A DNA stretch of 64,000 bases from Sediminibacterium sp. FEMGT703S. GTDB lineage: Bacteria > Bacteroidota > Bacteroidia > Chitinophagales > Chitinophagaceae. The DNA lies in assembly GCA_002786355.1 (NCBI GenBank), contig PGCO01000013.1:434001-498000 (forward strand), given 5' to 3'. Shown here piece after piece: positions 45,582 through 55,814 of this stretch. Position 1 is the stretch's first letter. Each line of letters starts with the position of its first letter. Under the pieces are notes generated by a model. It did no database searches, was not told where the DNA came from, and worked only from the letters and a program-made list of their open reading frames with translations. The translations under genes were made by a program, and so were the position numbers.

Positions 45582-47159
45582 TTATTTATATTGCTCGCCA
45601 ATTCCTTTAGCTAGCTCGGTCATTTTCTTAAGTCCATCTTCAGGTAAGTTTCCTTTCTTGAATTCTGCTAATACATCAGGCAATTTATTCTCCATTTCCA
45701 TTAAGAAATGTGCTTCGAATTCTTTTACCTTCTTAACAGCCACTTCACGTAAAAGACCTAATGTACCTAAGTAAATAATTGCAACTTGCTTTTCTACAGT
45801 ATATGGTGAGTACTGTGCTTGTTTTAATATCTCTACGTTTCTAGCACCTTTGTCAATTACTGATTTGGTTGCAGCGTCTAAGTCTCCACCAAACTTAGAG
45901 AATGCTTCAAGCTCACGGTAAAGGGCTTGGTCTAACTTAAGTGTACCAGCCACTTTTTTCATAGACTTAATTTGCGCATTACCACCCACACGACTTACAG
46001 AAATACCTACGTTAATAGCCGGACGAATACCAGCGTTAAACAAGTTACCTTCCAAGAAAATCTGACCGTCTGTAATAGAAATTACGTTGGTAGGAATATA
46101 CGCAGATACGTCACCTGCTTGCGTTTCAATGATTGGTAATGCAGTTAAAGAACCACCACCTTTAACTAAATGCTTGATAGACTCAGGAAGGTCATTCATG
46201 TTTTTAGCTACATCATCGTTGGCAATTACTTTTGCAGCTCTTTCCAACAAACGGCTATGTAGATAGAATACGTCTCCTGGATATGCTTCACGTCCTGGAG
46301 GTCTTCTTAATAACAATGAAACTTCACGGTATGCAACCGCTTGTTTTGATAAATCATCAAATACAATTAAGGCTGGTCTACCTGTATCTCTAAAGAATTC
46401 ACCAATTGCTGCACCCGCAAATGGAGCATAGAATTGTAATGGAGCTGGATCAGATGCAGATGCTGCAACGATTGTTGTGTAAGCCATTGCACCATTGTCT
46501 TCTAAGGTTTTCATAACCCCAGCAACAGTGGATGCTTTTTGACCAATCGCAACATATATACAATATACAGGCTTACCTGCGTCAAAGAATTCCTTTTGGT
46601 TAATAATGGTATCAACGCAAATTGCGGTTTTACCAGTTTGACGGTCACCAATAACCAACTCACGTTGACCACGACCTACTGGAATCATTGCATCAATTGC
46701 TTTAATACCAGTTTGTAATGGTTCTTTTACTGGCTCACGATAGATTACCCCTGGTGCTTTACGCTCCAATGGCATTTCATATAATTCACCTTGGATAGGA
46801 CCTTTACCATCAATAGGCTCCCCTAAAGTATTGATTACACGACCAACTACTCCCTCACCTACTTTGATAGAAGCAATCTGACCTGTTCTTTTTACTTTAG
46901 CACCTTCCTTGATACTTCCACTGTCTCCCATTAATACCACACCCACATTATCTTCTTCAAGGTTAAGGGCAATTGCTTTAACACCGTTTTCGAATACTAC
47001 CAGTTCACCGCTTCGTACACCGTTAAGGCCGTACACACGGGCAATACCATCACCCACCTGCAATACGGTTCCTACTTCTTCTAGTTCGGCAGAAGCATTG
47101 AAATTGCTGAGTTGCTGTCTCAGTATCGCTGATATTTCATCTGGTTTAATATCTACCAT
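45582..47159 (-). CDS. atpA: F1Fo ATP synthase subunit alpha
   Basis: A 525-residue F1 alpha subunit. The P-loop GDRQTGKT is at residues 171-178, followed by the conserved YVAIGQK, and the family signature [14 protein letters not shown] near residue 380. With beta it forms the catalytic hexamer; alpha sites are non-catalytic. It is the last gene of the local atp operon: a terminator follows 22 bases after the stop and atpG is not next to it. Confidence 0.99.
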   Translation of the reverse strand: MVDIKPDEISAILRQQLSNFNASAELEEVGTVLQVGDGIARVYGLNGVRSGELVVFENGVKAIALNLEEDNVGVVLMGDSGSIKEGAKVKRTGQIASIKVGEGVVGRVINTLGEPIDGKGPIQGELYEMPLERKAPGVIYREPVKEPLQTGIKAIDAMIPVGRGQRELVIGDRQTGKTAICVDTIINQKEFFDAGKPVYCIYVAIGQKASTVAGVMKTLEDNGAMAYTTIVAASASDPAPLQFYAPFAGAAIGEFFRDTGRPALIVFDDLSKQAVAYREVSLLLRRPPGREAYPGDVFYLHSRLLERAAKVIANDDVAKNMNDLPESIKHLVKGGGSLTALPIIETQAGDVSAYIPTNVISITDGQIFLEGNLFNAGIRPAINVGISVSRVGGNAQIKSMKKVAGTLKLDQALYRELEAFSKFGGDLDAATKSVIDKGARNVEILKQAQYSPYTVEKQVAIIYLGTLGLLREVAVKKVKEFEAHFLMEMENKLPDVLAEFKKGNLPEDGLKKMTELAKGIGEQYK

Positions 47160-47194
47160 TTTGTATGATTTAAAAGTTGATCTTAATGTATTGT

Positions 47195-47758
47195 TTATCT
47201 AATATTGGCTATATATTGATTCTGAAGGAATTGTTTTTTAATCTCACGCAAATCATTTGCAACACTTGCATCAATTTGCTTATTATTAAATTCCAATACA
47301 AACCCACCAATTAATTTTTGATCTACTACTGTTTCTAATTCTACAGTGATAAAATCATTAGCTTTTTGCACGCGCTCCTTGATTGAGTTTTTCAACTCTT
47401 CAGAAACAGGTACAGCAGAAGTTAATTTAACTTGATGTATGCCCTTTAAAGCATTGTATTGATTAATAAAAGCATTAGCGATTTCTGGTAAATCACTTTC
47501 TCTTCCTTTTCTTACCAATAAATTGCTAAATACGGCAGTTAATTCAGAAACCTTACCAGTAATCACAGCAACCAACATTTTTTCTTTTTGGTCTGCTTTA
47601 ATGATTGGGCTACGAAGTACATTTACGAAATCGCGACTGCCCTTGCAAAGTGCCTGAATATATTGCATATCTGCACGCACAGCATCTAATTGATTTCTTT
47701 CGGTTGAAAGATCAATTAGGCTTTTGGCATATCGGTCTGCTAATCTTGGGTTCGACAT
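47195..47758 (-). CDS. atpH: F1Fo ATP synthase subunit delta
   Basis: A 187-residue subunit joining F1 to the peripheral stalk. It starts with [15 protein letters not shown] and ends with the conserved segment [21 protein letters not shown], interrupted by variable residues, which is typical of the delta C-terminus. It is four bases after atpF and 35 before atpA. Confidence 0.96.
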   Translation of the reverse strand: MSNPRLADRYAKSLIDLSTERNQLDAVRADMQYIQALCKGSRDFVNVLRSPIIKADQKEKMLVAVITGKVSELTAVFSNLLVRKGRESDLPEIANAFINQYNALKGIHQVKLTSAVPVSEELKNSIKERVQKANDFITVELETVVDQKLIGGFVLEFNNKQIDASVANDLREIKKQFLQNQYIANIR

Positions 47759-47761
47759 GTA

Positions 47762-48256
47762 TTAGTTCAGTTTAACGCCTTCAGCTAATTGTTTAATATA
47801 ATTTTCTTGATCGCCTTTGTTAGACAATTCTCTGCTCAATACTTTTTCTGCCACTTCAATTACCAATGCACCAACCTGATTTTTCACATCGGTTAAAGCT
47901 GCATTTTTTTGTTGCATGATGGCAGATTGTGCTTCAGCAACAATGCGATCGTACTCAGACTTCGCTTTGTCTTTTGCTTCTGAAACCATTTTATCTGCGG
48001 TTTCTTTTGCTTCTTTAATCATCACTGCTCTCTCTTCACGTGCTTTAGCCATCATTGCTTCGTTCTCATTCTTCAATGCAGCCATTTCAGCCTTCACTTT
48101 ATCAGCAGAAGCAATAGCATCAGCAATACCGGTTTCTCTTTCTTTTAGAGAAGATAAGATGGGCTTCCATGCAAAGCTCTTCAACAAGAAGAATACAATG
48201 AGGAATGCTAGTAAAGTCCATACCAACAATCCTAATCCGGGTAATAACAGTTCCAT
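47762..48256 (-). CDS. atpF: F1Fo ATP synthase subunit b
   Basis: A 164-residue peripheral stalk subunit. One N-terminal helix (about residues 6-28) anchors it and a long, charged, Ala-rich coiled coil (about 35-150) follows. The order c-b-delta-alpha in the operon confirms the identity. It follows atpE after an 85-base gap. Confidence 0.96.
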   Translation of the reverse strand: MELLLPGLGLLVWTLLAFLIVFFLLKSFAWKPILSSLKERETGIADAIASADKVKAEMAALKNENEAMMAKAREERAVMIKEAKETADKMVSEAKDKAKSEYDRIVAEAQSAIMQQKNAALTDVKNQVGALVIEVAEKVLSRELSNKGDQENYIKQLAEGVKLN

Positions 48257-48341
48257 ATAATATGTTTAAAACTTCAATGTTTAGTTAAAGATTACTGCAT
48301 CGATTGCCCTGTGCGCACGATGCAGTAAAAAGTTTGTGCAA

Positions 48342-49708
<1,367 letters not shown>

Positions 49709-49722
49709 CTCTAAATTTGCGG

Positions 49723-49730
49723 CAAAGATA
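49723..49730 (-). promoter_or_regulatory. -7 element TATCTTTG for the atp operon
   Basis: A perfect TAnnTTTG match on the minus strand, 14 bases before the chosen atpB start. It lies after the end of the ABC exporter gene (49749) and fixes the atpB start downstream. Confidence 0.7.
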
Positions 49731-49748
49731 AGGGTAGAAGGGGTAAAT

Positions 49749-51566
49749 TTACTGCAAAACGGCTTTCTTTTTCTCAAACTGCATTTCATGTAATCGGGCA
49801 TAAAATCCTCCCGCGGCCAATAAACTGGTATGACTCCCTTTTTCTTTTAATACCCCTTTATCTAATACGATTATTTGATTGGCTTTTCGAATGGTACTTA
49901 GGCGATGGGCGATTACAATAGAAGTTCTGCCCGAAATAAGGGTATCAATGGCTTTTTCTATCAATTGTTCACTCTCTGTATCAATGGATGAAGTGGCTTC
50001 ATCTAAAATCAAGATAGCTGGATTGTATAAAAGAGCCCTTATAAAAGAAATCAATTGGCGTTGACCCAAACTTAGGGTACTTCCCCTTTCCATTACATTA
50101 TAATGGTATCCCCCCGGCAATTGCATGATAAAGTCGTGCACTCCAATCATTTTGGCTGCTTCTTCTACTTGGACAGCCGTAATTTCTGGATTGCGTAGGG
50201 TAATATTGTCCATTACCGTTCCTGAAAACAAAAAAACGTCTTGCAATACAACCCCTATCCCTTTACGCAAACAGTCCGTATCCCAGCGGTTAATATCCAC
50301 CCCATCAATAGCTATTTCCCCTTCTTGAATTTGATACAATCGGTTAAGCAAGCTGATTATGGAGGTTTTTCCACTTCCGGTATGGCCTACCAACGCAACG
50401 GTTTCTCCTGCTTTTACTTCAAAATTGATATGGTGTAGCACGTTTTGGGTACCTGTATAAGAAAAACTCACATTTTTAAATGATATATCTCCTTTGATAT
50501 GCTTAGGCGCAAAAGCATCCGATTCAGCTGGAGGCAACTCATCTGTATTATCTAAAACTTTCAACACCCTTTCGGCAGCAATCATCCCCATTTGCAAAAC
50601 ATTAAACTTATCTGCAATTACGCGCAAGGGTCTGAAAATTTGGTTGAGGTATAAGATAAAAGCCACCAATAATCCTGCATCCAAGGTTCTGTCGGCAATC
50701 CACCAAACCAAAATACCCATACTTACAGCCAACACTACTTCAACTACTGGAAAAAAAACAGAGTAAGCAAAAATGGCACTAATATTGGCGTCTCGGTGCT
50801 TCTCATTAATTTTTTTAAATGCACCGGCTTCTTTGTCTTCTGCTGCAAAAGCTTGAACCACTTGCATCCCCGTGATATGCTCTTGCACAAATGCGTTGAG
50901 CGCAGCCACCGCATTGCGAACCTGCATAAAACTTTTGTTTACGCTCTCTTTAAAGTAATAAGTGGCAATAATCATGATTGGGAATGGCGTTAAACTAACC
51001 AAGGTTAACTTCCAATCCATATAAAACATGGTGGCAAGGGTTATAATAATGGTGAGTAAATCAGCCACAATGGGGATTAAACCATCTGAAAAAATTTCAT
51101 TGATGCTTTCAATATCGTTGATGGTTCTGGTGGTAAGGGTGCCTATTGGGGTTTGATCAAACTGTCTGAGATTCAGCCCTAAGACTTTCTTGTATACAGT
51201 TACGCGTAAGTCCTTCACCACATTTTGTCCCATCCATGCAGTGATATAAGAAAAAAGAAAGCGGATGGCTGTTTCAATGAATAAAAAACTAATCTGGAAA
51301 ATAGTAACTGATATAATAAACCTACTTACATCGGATAAATCATTACCAAACAATACCCATTTTACCCATTCAGGTACTTGGGTAACTTTTCCGGTTGCAC
51401 CATTCACCGTTAGTTGAATTAAATAAGGCCGAACAGGTGCTGCAATTGCCATAAAAATGGCGAGTGCTAAACTTAAATAGAAATAGGACTTGTAGGGCCT
51501 TACAAAAAAGAAGATGCGCTTTAATAAACTGAAATCGAATATTTTCTTTTTTTCGGTAGCGGTCAT
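49749..51566 (-). CDS. ABC exporter, fused permease-ATPase (MsbA/BmrA-like)
   Basis: A 605-residue half-transporter with an N-terminal six-helix ABC membrane domain (about residues 15-330) and a C-terminal ATPase. Walker A is GHTGSGKTS, the signature is LSLGQRQLISFIRALL and Walker B is ILILDEATSSID, with the switch in AHRLST. It should work as a homodimer. Lipid A or multidrug export is likely, but sequence alone does not say which. A perfect -7 element seven bases before the ATG suggests a leaderless mRNA. It is divergent from relA/spoT. Confidence 0.94.
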   Translation of the reverse strand: MTATEKKKIFDFSLLKRIFFFVRPYKSYFYLSLALAIFMAIAAPVRPYLIQLTVNGATGKVTQVPEWVKWVLFGNDLSDVSRFIISVTIFQISFLFIETAIRFLFSYITAWMGQNVVKDLRVTVYKKVLGLNLRQFDQTPIGTLTTRTINDIESINEIFSDGLIPIVADLLTIIITLATMFYMDWKLTLVSLTPFPIMIIATYYFKESVNKSFMQVRNAVAALNAFVQEHITGMQVVQAFAAEDKEAGAFKKINEKHRDANISAIFAYSVFFPVVEVVLAVSMGILVWWIADRTLDAGLLVAFILYLNQIFRPLRVIADKFNVLQMGMIAAERVLKVLDNTDELPPAESDAFAPKHIKGDISFKNVSFSYTGTQNVLHHINFEVKAGETVALVGHTGSGKTSIISLLNRLYQIQEGEIAIDGVDINRWDTDCLRKGIGVVLQDVFLFSGTVMDNITLRNPEITAVQVEEAAKMIGVHDFIMQLPGGYHYNVMERGSTLSLGQRQLISFIRALLYNPAILILDEATSSIDTESEQLIEKAIDTLISGRTSIVIAHRLSTIRKANQIIVLDKGVLKEKGSHTSLLAAGGFYARLHEMQFEKKKAVLQ

Positions 51567-51573
51567 TGCGGAG

Positions 51574-51581
51574 CAAATGTA
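51574..51581 (-). promoter_or_regulatory. -7 element TACATTTG for the ABC exporter
   Basis: A perfect TAnnTTTG match on the minus strand. Only seven bases separate it from the ATG at 51566. Confidence 0.65.
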
Positions 51582-51667
51582 AATAGAATTTATTGTTGGT
51601 TAGCTTTCCAGAAAATAACCCCATTCTTTATCTGCCGCATAAAACAAATTCAAATGAAGCCTTTTCC

Positions 51668-51675
51668 TATCTTTG
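51668..51675 (+). promoter_or_regulatory. -7 element TATCTTTG for relA/spoT
   Basis: A perfect TAnnTTTG match with six bases before the ATG at 51682, so the mRNA is predicted to be leaderless. Confidence 0.7.
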
Positions 51676-51681
51676 TAAGGT

Positions 51682-53943
51682 ATGGATTCAGCCCCAATTC
51701 AGTCAATAGAGCCTAGTTTAGCTAAATACACGCTGAACGAAGAACAGGAGAAAAAAGAAATCATTCGCCATTATCGGGCATTACTAAAAGCATTACGCCC
51801 TAAATTAAAGAAAGGGGATAAAGAATTATTAAGAACCGCTTTTGAAATGGCTGCCAATGCGCATAAAACCATGCGTCGAAAAAGTGGCGAACCCTATATA
51901 CTTCACCCCATTGCGGTTGCAATGATTTGCGTAGAAGAAATTGGGTTAGGGGTAAGAAGTACCATTTGTGCATTATTACACGACACAGTAGAAGACACGG
52001 ATATTTCTTTGGAAGATGTGGAAATGGAGTTTGGAACCGAGATTGCTAAAATTGTAGATGGATTAACCAAAATTTCTGGGGTAATCGACACCAATACCAG
52101 TCAGCAAGCAGAGAATTTCAAAAAAATACTTTTAACCTTAACCGATGACCCTAGGGTTATTTTAATCAAGTTGGCCGACCGTTTGCACAATATGCGAACC
52201 TTAGACCATATGAAAAGAGAGAAGCAACTAAAAATTGCTTCAGAAACAGTTTGGGTATATGCTCCTTTAGCACATAGAATGGGTTTGTACAGCATCAAAA
52301 CAGAGTTAGAAGATCTTTCCATGAAGTACATGGAACCCGAAGCGTACAAAGACATAGCAAAAAAATTATCCGAAACCAAGCGTGAAAGAACTCGCTATAT
52401 TAATGAGTTCATAAGACCTATTAAAGAAAAGTTGGTTGAAGCGGAATTTGATTTTGAAATTTATGGAAGGCCCAAAAGCATTCACTCCATCTGGAATAAA
52501 ATCAAGAAAAAATCTGTTGCGTTTGAAGAAGTATACGACCTATTTGCTATACGTGTTATTTTGAACGCCCCTCCCGAGAAAGAGAAAGAGCAGTGCTGGA
52601 AAGTGTACTCTATGATAACCGACGAGTATAATCCCTCCCCAGAAAGATTAAGAGACTGGTTAAGTAACCCAAAGAGCAATGGTTACGAGGCTTTACATAC
52701 CACGGTAATGGGTCCTCAAGGAAAATGGGTAGAAGTTCAAATTAGAACCAAGCGAATGAATGAGATTGCCGAGAAAGGATTGGCCGCTCATTTTAAATAT
52801 AAAGAAGGAAAGGACGGAAATGATGAGGATCGCTTTGATAAATGGTTTGGGCAAATCAGAGAAGTATTAAGTGCCCCAGATACAGATGGAGTAGACTTTT
52901 TACAAGATTTCAAGACTTCTTTTTTAGCGGAAGAAATTTATGTGTATACCCCAAAGGGGGAAGTAAAGATGTTGCCTACCGGTAGCACCGCACTTGATTT
53001 TGCCTTCTCTATTCACTCTGCCATTGGCACCAAATGTATTGGGGCAAAAGTGCACCATAAACTCGTACCAATTGGGCATAAACTCAGAAGTGGTGATCAA
53101 ATAGAAATCATCACTAGCAATAAACAAAAACCTTCGGAAGATTGGCTGAATATGGTGGTTACTGCTAAGGCCAAAAATAAAATCAAAGACAGTTTACGCG
53201 AGGAAAAAAGAAAAATTGCAGAAGACGGCAAATATGTTTTACAAAGAAGATTGGAATCGATAGGTGCAGCATATAGCCATCATAATATTGAAGAATTGAT
53301 GCAGTTTTATAAACTAAATTCTGCCCTAGATTTAAATTATAAAATTGCTACCAAGGCAATTGACTTAAAAGAGTTAAAAGATTTTCAGGTTCTAGGTGAT
53401 AAGATTGAGATCCCTAAACCAAAGCCTGTTTTTAATGATTTAATTGCTGACCCCACAAAAGCCATTTCTAAAAAAGATTCCGAGCTAATCATTTTTGGGG
53501 AAAGCAGCGATAAAATCATGTATACATTAGCTAAATGCTGTAACCCAATCCCAGGGGATGATGTATTTGGTTTTGTAAGTACTGGTAAAGGATTAATTAT
53601 CCATAGAACAAGTTGTCCTAATGCAACGCAATTATTAGCCAACTATGGCCACAGGGTAGTTAAAACAAAGTGGGCAAAGAATAAAGAAATATCTTTCTTA
53701 ACTGGTTTAAAGATTATTGGATTGGACGACGTAGGTGTTATTAATAAAATAACCAATGTAATCAGCGGAGATTTGCGCATCAATATTTCTGGATTGAGTA
53801 TAGATTCAAGAGAAGGATTATTCGAAGGCACTATCAAGGTATTTGTTCATGACAAAGAAGAATTAGAAGAGTTGGTAAATCGATTAAAATCGCTAAACGG
53901 AATTCAAACGGTTGATCGTTTTGATACAGAGAAAGAAGGTTAA
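51682..53943 (+). CDS. Bifunctional (p)ppGpp synthetase/hydrolase RelA/SpoT (Rel)
   Basis: A 753-residue long RSH enzyme. The HD hydrolase domain has His100-Asp101 in LLHDTVEDT, preceded by ILHPIAVA and followed by RLHNMRTL. The synthetase domain has YGRPKSIHSIWNKI and WVEVQIRTKRMNEIAEKG. A TGS domain (about 420-480, IYVYTPKGEVKMLP), a cysteine-bearing zinc-finger-like region (CCNPIPGDD) and a C-terminal ACT domain follow. Both catalytic centres look intact, so it should make and degrade the stringent-response alarmone. The extreme N-terminus shows no signal. It ends 58 bases before purA. Confidence 0.96.
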   Translation: MDSAPIQSIEPSLAKYTLNEEQEKKEIIRHYRALLKALRPKLKKGDKELLRTAFEMAANAHKTMRRKSGEPYILHPIAVAMICVEEIGLGVRSTICALLHDTVEDTDISLEDVEMEFGTEIAKIVDGLTKISGVIDTNTSQQAENFKKILLTLTDDPRVILIKLADRLHNMRTLDHMKREKQLKIASETVWVYAPLAHRMGLYSIKTELEDLSMKYMEPEAYKDIAKKLSETKRERTRYINEFIRPIKEKLVEAEFDFEIYGRPKSIHSIWNKIKKKSVAFEEVYDLFAIRVILNAPPEKEKEQCWKVYSMITDEYNPSPERLRDWLSNPKSNGYEALHTTVMGPQGKWVEVQIRTKRMNEIAEKGLAAHFKYKEGKDGNDEDRFDKWFGQIREVLSAPDTDGVDFLQDFKTSFLAEEIYVYTPKGEVKMLPTGSTALDFAFSIHSAIGTKCIGAKVHHKLVPIGHKLRSGDQIEIITSNKQKPSEDWLNMVVTAKAKNKIKDSLREEKRKIAEDGKYVLQRRLESIGAAYSHHNIEELMQFYKLNSALDLNYKIATKAIDLKELKDFQVLGDKIEIPKPKPVFNDLIADPTKAISKKDSELIIFGESSDKIMYTLAKCCNPIPGDDVFGFVSTGKGLIIHRTSCPNATQLLANYGHRVVKTKWAKNKEISFLTGLKIIGLDDVGVINKITNVISGDLRINISGLSIDSREGLFEGTIKVFVHDKEELEELVNRLKSLNGIQTVDRFDTEKEG

Positions 53944-53975
53944 AGATTTAAGCCCAAACTCTTATTCTTATCCCT

Positions 53976-53983
53976 TATTTTTG
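53976..53983 (+). promoter_or_regulatory. -7 element TATTTTTG for purA
   Basis: A perfect TAnnTTTG match, 18 bases upstream of the purA ATG at 54002. Confidence 0.6.
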
Positions 53984-54001
53984 CGGCTTAGATATTAAAC
54001 T

Positions 54002-55264
54002 ATGGTCGACGTTATATTAGGCTTACAATGGGGCGACGAAGGAAAGGGTAAAATAGTAGATTACTTTGCACCCAATTATGATATCGTAGCTCGTTTTCAG
54101 GGAGGTCCCAATGCAGGACATACACTGTATGTAGAGGGTAAGAAAATGGTTTTACACCAAATTCCTTCCGGTATTTTTCATCAGGATAAAGTAAATATTA
54201 TTGGTGGCGGTGTAGTACTAGACCCTGTTACCTTAAAAAGGGAATGCGATGCAGTAGCAGCTCATGGAATTGATGTAAGAAAAAACTTATTTATTTCAGA
54301 GCGTACCAATATCATTATACCTACCCATAGAGCTTTAGACAAAGCTTCTGAATTATCTAAAGGGGAAAGCAAGATTGGCTCTACTTTAAAAGGAATTGGA
54401 CCAGCTTATATGGACAAGACCGGTAGAAATGCTTTAAGAGTGGGCGATTTGTTAGACAAAAACTTTACGAGCCAATACATCAAGCTTCGTTTAAAGCACC
54501 AAAAATTATTAGATAATTTTCATTTTATTGAAGATATTTCTACCTGGGAAGAAGAGTTTTTTGAAGCGTTAGAGTTCTTGAAAACGTTGAATGTAATTAA
54601 TTGCGAATATTTTATAAATGACCAATTAACAAAAGGTAAAAAAGTATTGGCAGAAGGTGCACAAGGAAGTATGTTAGACATCGATTTTGGCACTTTCCCA
54701 TTTGTTACTTCATCCAATACTATTTCGGCCGGGGTATGCACTGGCTTAGGGGTTTCACCTAAAAAAATAAATGACGTGATGGGTGTATCTAAAGCCTATT
54801 GCACCAGAGTTGGAGGTGGACCATTCCCTACAGAACTAGAAGATGCAACAGGAGAAGAATTAAGAAGAATAGGTAGCGAATTTGGCGCTACTACTGGCAG
54901 ACCAAGACGTTGTGGTTGGATAGATTTAGTAGCATTAAAATACACTTGTATGATTAATGGAGTTACTAAAATCATCATGACTAAAGCCGATGTTTTAGAT
55001 AGTTTTAAAGAATTGGAAGTATGTACTGCTTATGATGTAAATGGAACCGTTACCGAAGAAGTACCCTACCAAATTTCTAGAGCTAAAATCAGTCCGGTGC
55101 TGCAATCTTTTAAAGGCTGGAATACCGATACTTCCACCATCAAAGAAGCAGCAGCGTTACCTGCAGAAATGAATACTTATATTGATTTCATCAACAATTA
55201 TGTGGGTGCACCTGTTAAGTATGTTTCAAATGGGCCTGGAAGAGACCAAATCGTTTGCTTATAG
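54002..55264 (+). CDS. purA: Adenylosuccinate synthetase
   Basis: A 420-residue GTP-dependent ligase that makes adenylosuccinate from IMP and aspartate, the first committed step to AMP. The glycine-rich loop GDEGKGK is at residues 11-17, the catalytic His in NAGHT is near 41, and the conserved GIGPAYMDKTGR, TRVGGGPFPTEL and TGRPRRCGWID segments are present. Length is normal. It is a separate unit from relA and is followed by the charged protein gene. PurA is a known (p)ppGpp target in some bacteria, which makes its position next to rel suggestive but not proof of a link. Confidence 0.98.
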   Translation: MVDVILGLQWGDEGKGKIVDYFAPNYDIVARFQGGPNAGHTLYVEGKKMVLHQIPSGIFHQDKVNIIGGGVVLDPVTLKRECDAVAAHGIDVRKNLFISERTNIIIPTHRALDKASELSKGESKIGSTLKGIGPAYMDKTGRNALRVGDLLDKNFTSQYIKLRLKHQKLLDNFHFIEDISTWEEEFFEALEFLKTLNVINCEYFINDQLTKGKKVLAEGAQGSMLDIDFGTFPFVTSSNTISAGVCTGLGVSPKKINDVMGVSKAYCTRVGGGPFPTELEDATGEELRRIGSEFGATTGRPRRCGWIDLVALKYTCMINGVTKIIMTKADVLDSFKELEVCTAYDVNGTVTEEVPYQISRAKISPVLQSFKGWNTDTSTIKEAAALPAEMNTYIDFINNYVGAPVKYVSNGPGRDQIVCL

Positions 55265-55307
55265 TTTTGGCATTTGATTTGATATTGAAAAATTTATTTG
55301 GTTAATA

Positions 55308-55315
55308 TAATTTTG
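55308..55315 (+). promoter_or_regulatory. -7 element TAATTTTG for the charged protein gene
   Basis: A perfect TAnnTTTG match, 35 bases upstream of the ATG at 55351. A weak TTG lies 20 bases upstream of it. Confidence 0.5.
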
Positions 55316-55350
55316 CGTACAAATTTTACGCTCTAAATCTTATTAGAAAT

Positions 55351-55800
55351 ATGGCAGCGAAGTCTGATAAGGATAAGAAATCCTCAACCCCTAAAGTACC
55401 GGCTAAAGCAGCCGCAAGTAAACCATCTCCTAAAGCAAAAAAGAAGGAAGATGATGACGATGACGACGATTTGGAAGACGATGAACCCACTGTAAAGTCT
55501 ACTGCTAAAAAAGCAGGTGCAAAATCATCCGCTAAAAAAAGTGAAGATGATGATGACGACGACGACATTGATGATGATGAAAACGCGGATGATTGGGAAG
55601 CAACTGAAGAAGACGACAGTTGGGATCCTGATTTTGAAGAATTTGATCTTCCAAAAAGCAAGGCTAAAAAAGCTTCTGGTGGCGGTAAAAAGAAAGAAGA
55701 TGAAGACGATGACTTTAAAGTAGATGAAGACTTTAAAGAGTTCGACTTGTTTAACGACAAAAGCGGTGGCTTTGACGACGATGAAGACGACGACTTTTAA
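55351..55800 (+). CDS. Highly charged, intrinsically disordered protein with SSB-like C-terminal tip
   Basis: A 149-residue low-complexity protein. Lys/Ala/Ser/Pro-rich basic blocks (residues 1-32, 47-64 and 101-115, histone-H1-like) alternate with Asp/Glu runs (33-46, 65-91 and 116-149). A motif DxDFxEFDL occurs twice, at residues 92-100 and 125-133; the second continues as EFDLF. The chain ends in FDDDEDDDF, an acidic tail with a terminal Phe that resembles the protein-binding tip of SSB. No fold is expected. Codon use looks normal. It has its own promoter and lies between purA and pabB. Function is unknown; a role as a nucleic-acid or replisome/transcription accessory is speculation. Confidence 0.75.
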   Translation: MAAKSDKDKKSSTPKVPAKAAASKPSPKAKKKEDDDDDDDLEDDEPTVKSTAKKAGAKSSAKKSEDDDDDDDIDDDENADDWEATEEDDSWDPDFEEFDLPKSKAKKASGGGKKKEDEDDDFKVDEDFKEFDLFNDKSGGFDDDEDDDF

Positions 55801-55814
55801 AAGTTGATACTAAT

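Noticed and set aside
47916..48260. A 114-residue open frame opposite atpF
   Set aside because: It is an Ala-codon shadow of the atpF coiled coil; the atp operon order fixes the real gene.
49709..49801. A longer N-terminus for atpB
   Set aside because: It crosses the perfect -7 element and overlaps the end of the ABC exporter gene; the signal-like helix begins only at the later Met.
55326..55760. A 144-residue Ser-rich open frame on the minus strand
   Set aside because: It is the antisense of the Asp- and Lys-codon repeats in the charged protein gene, with no promoter or sensible composition.
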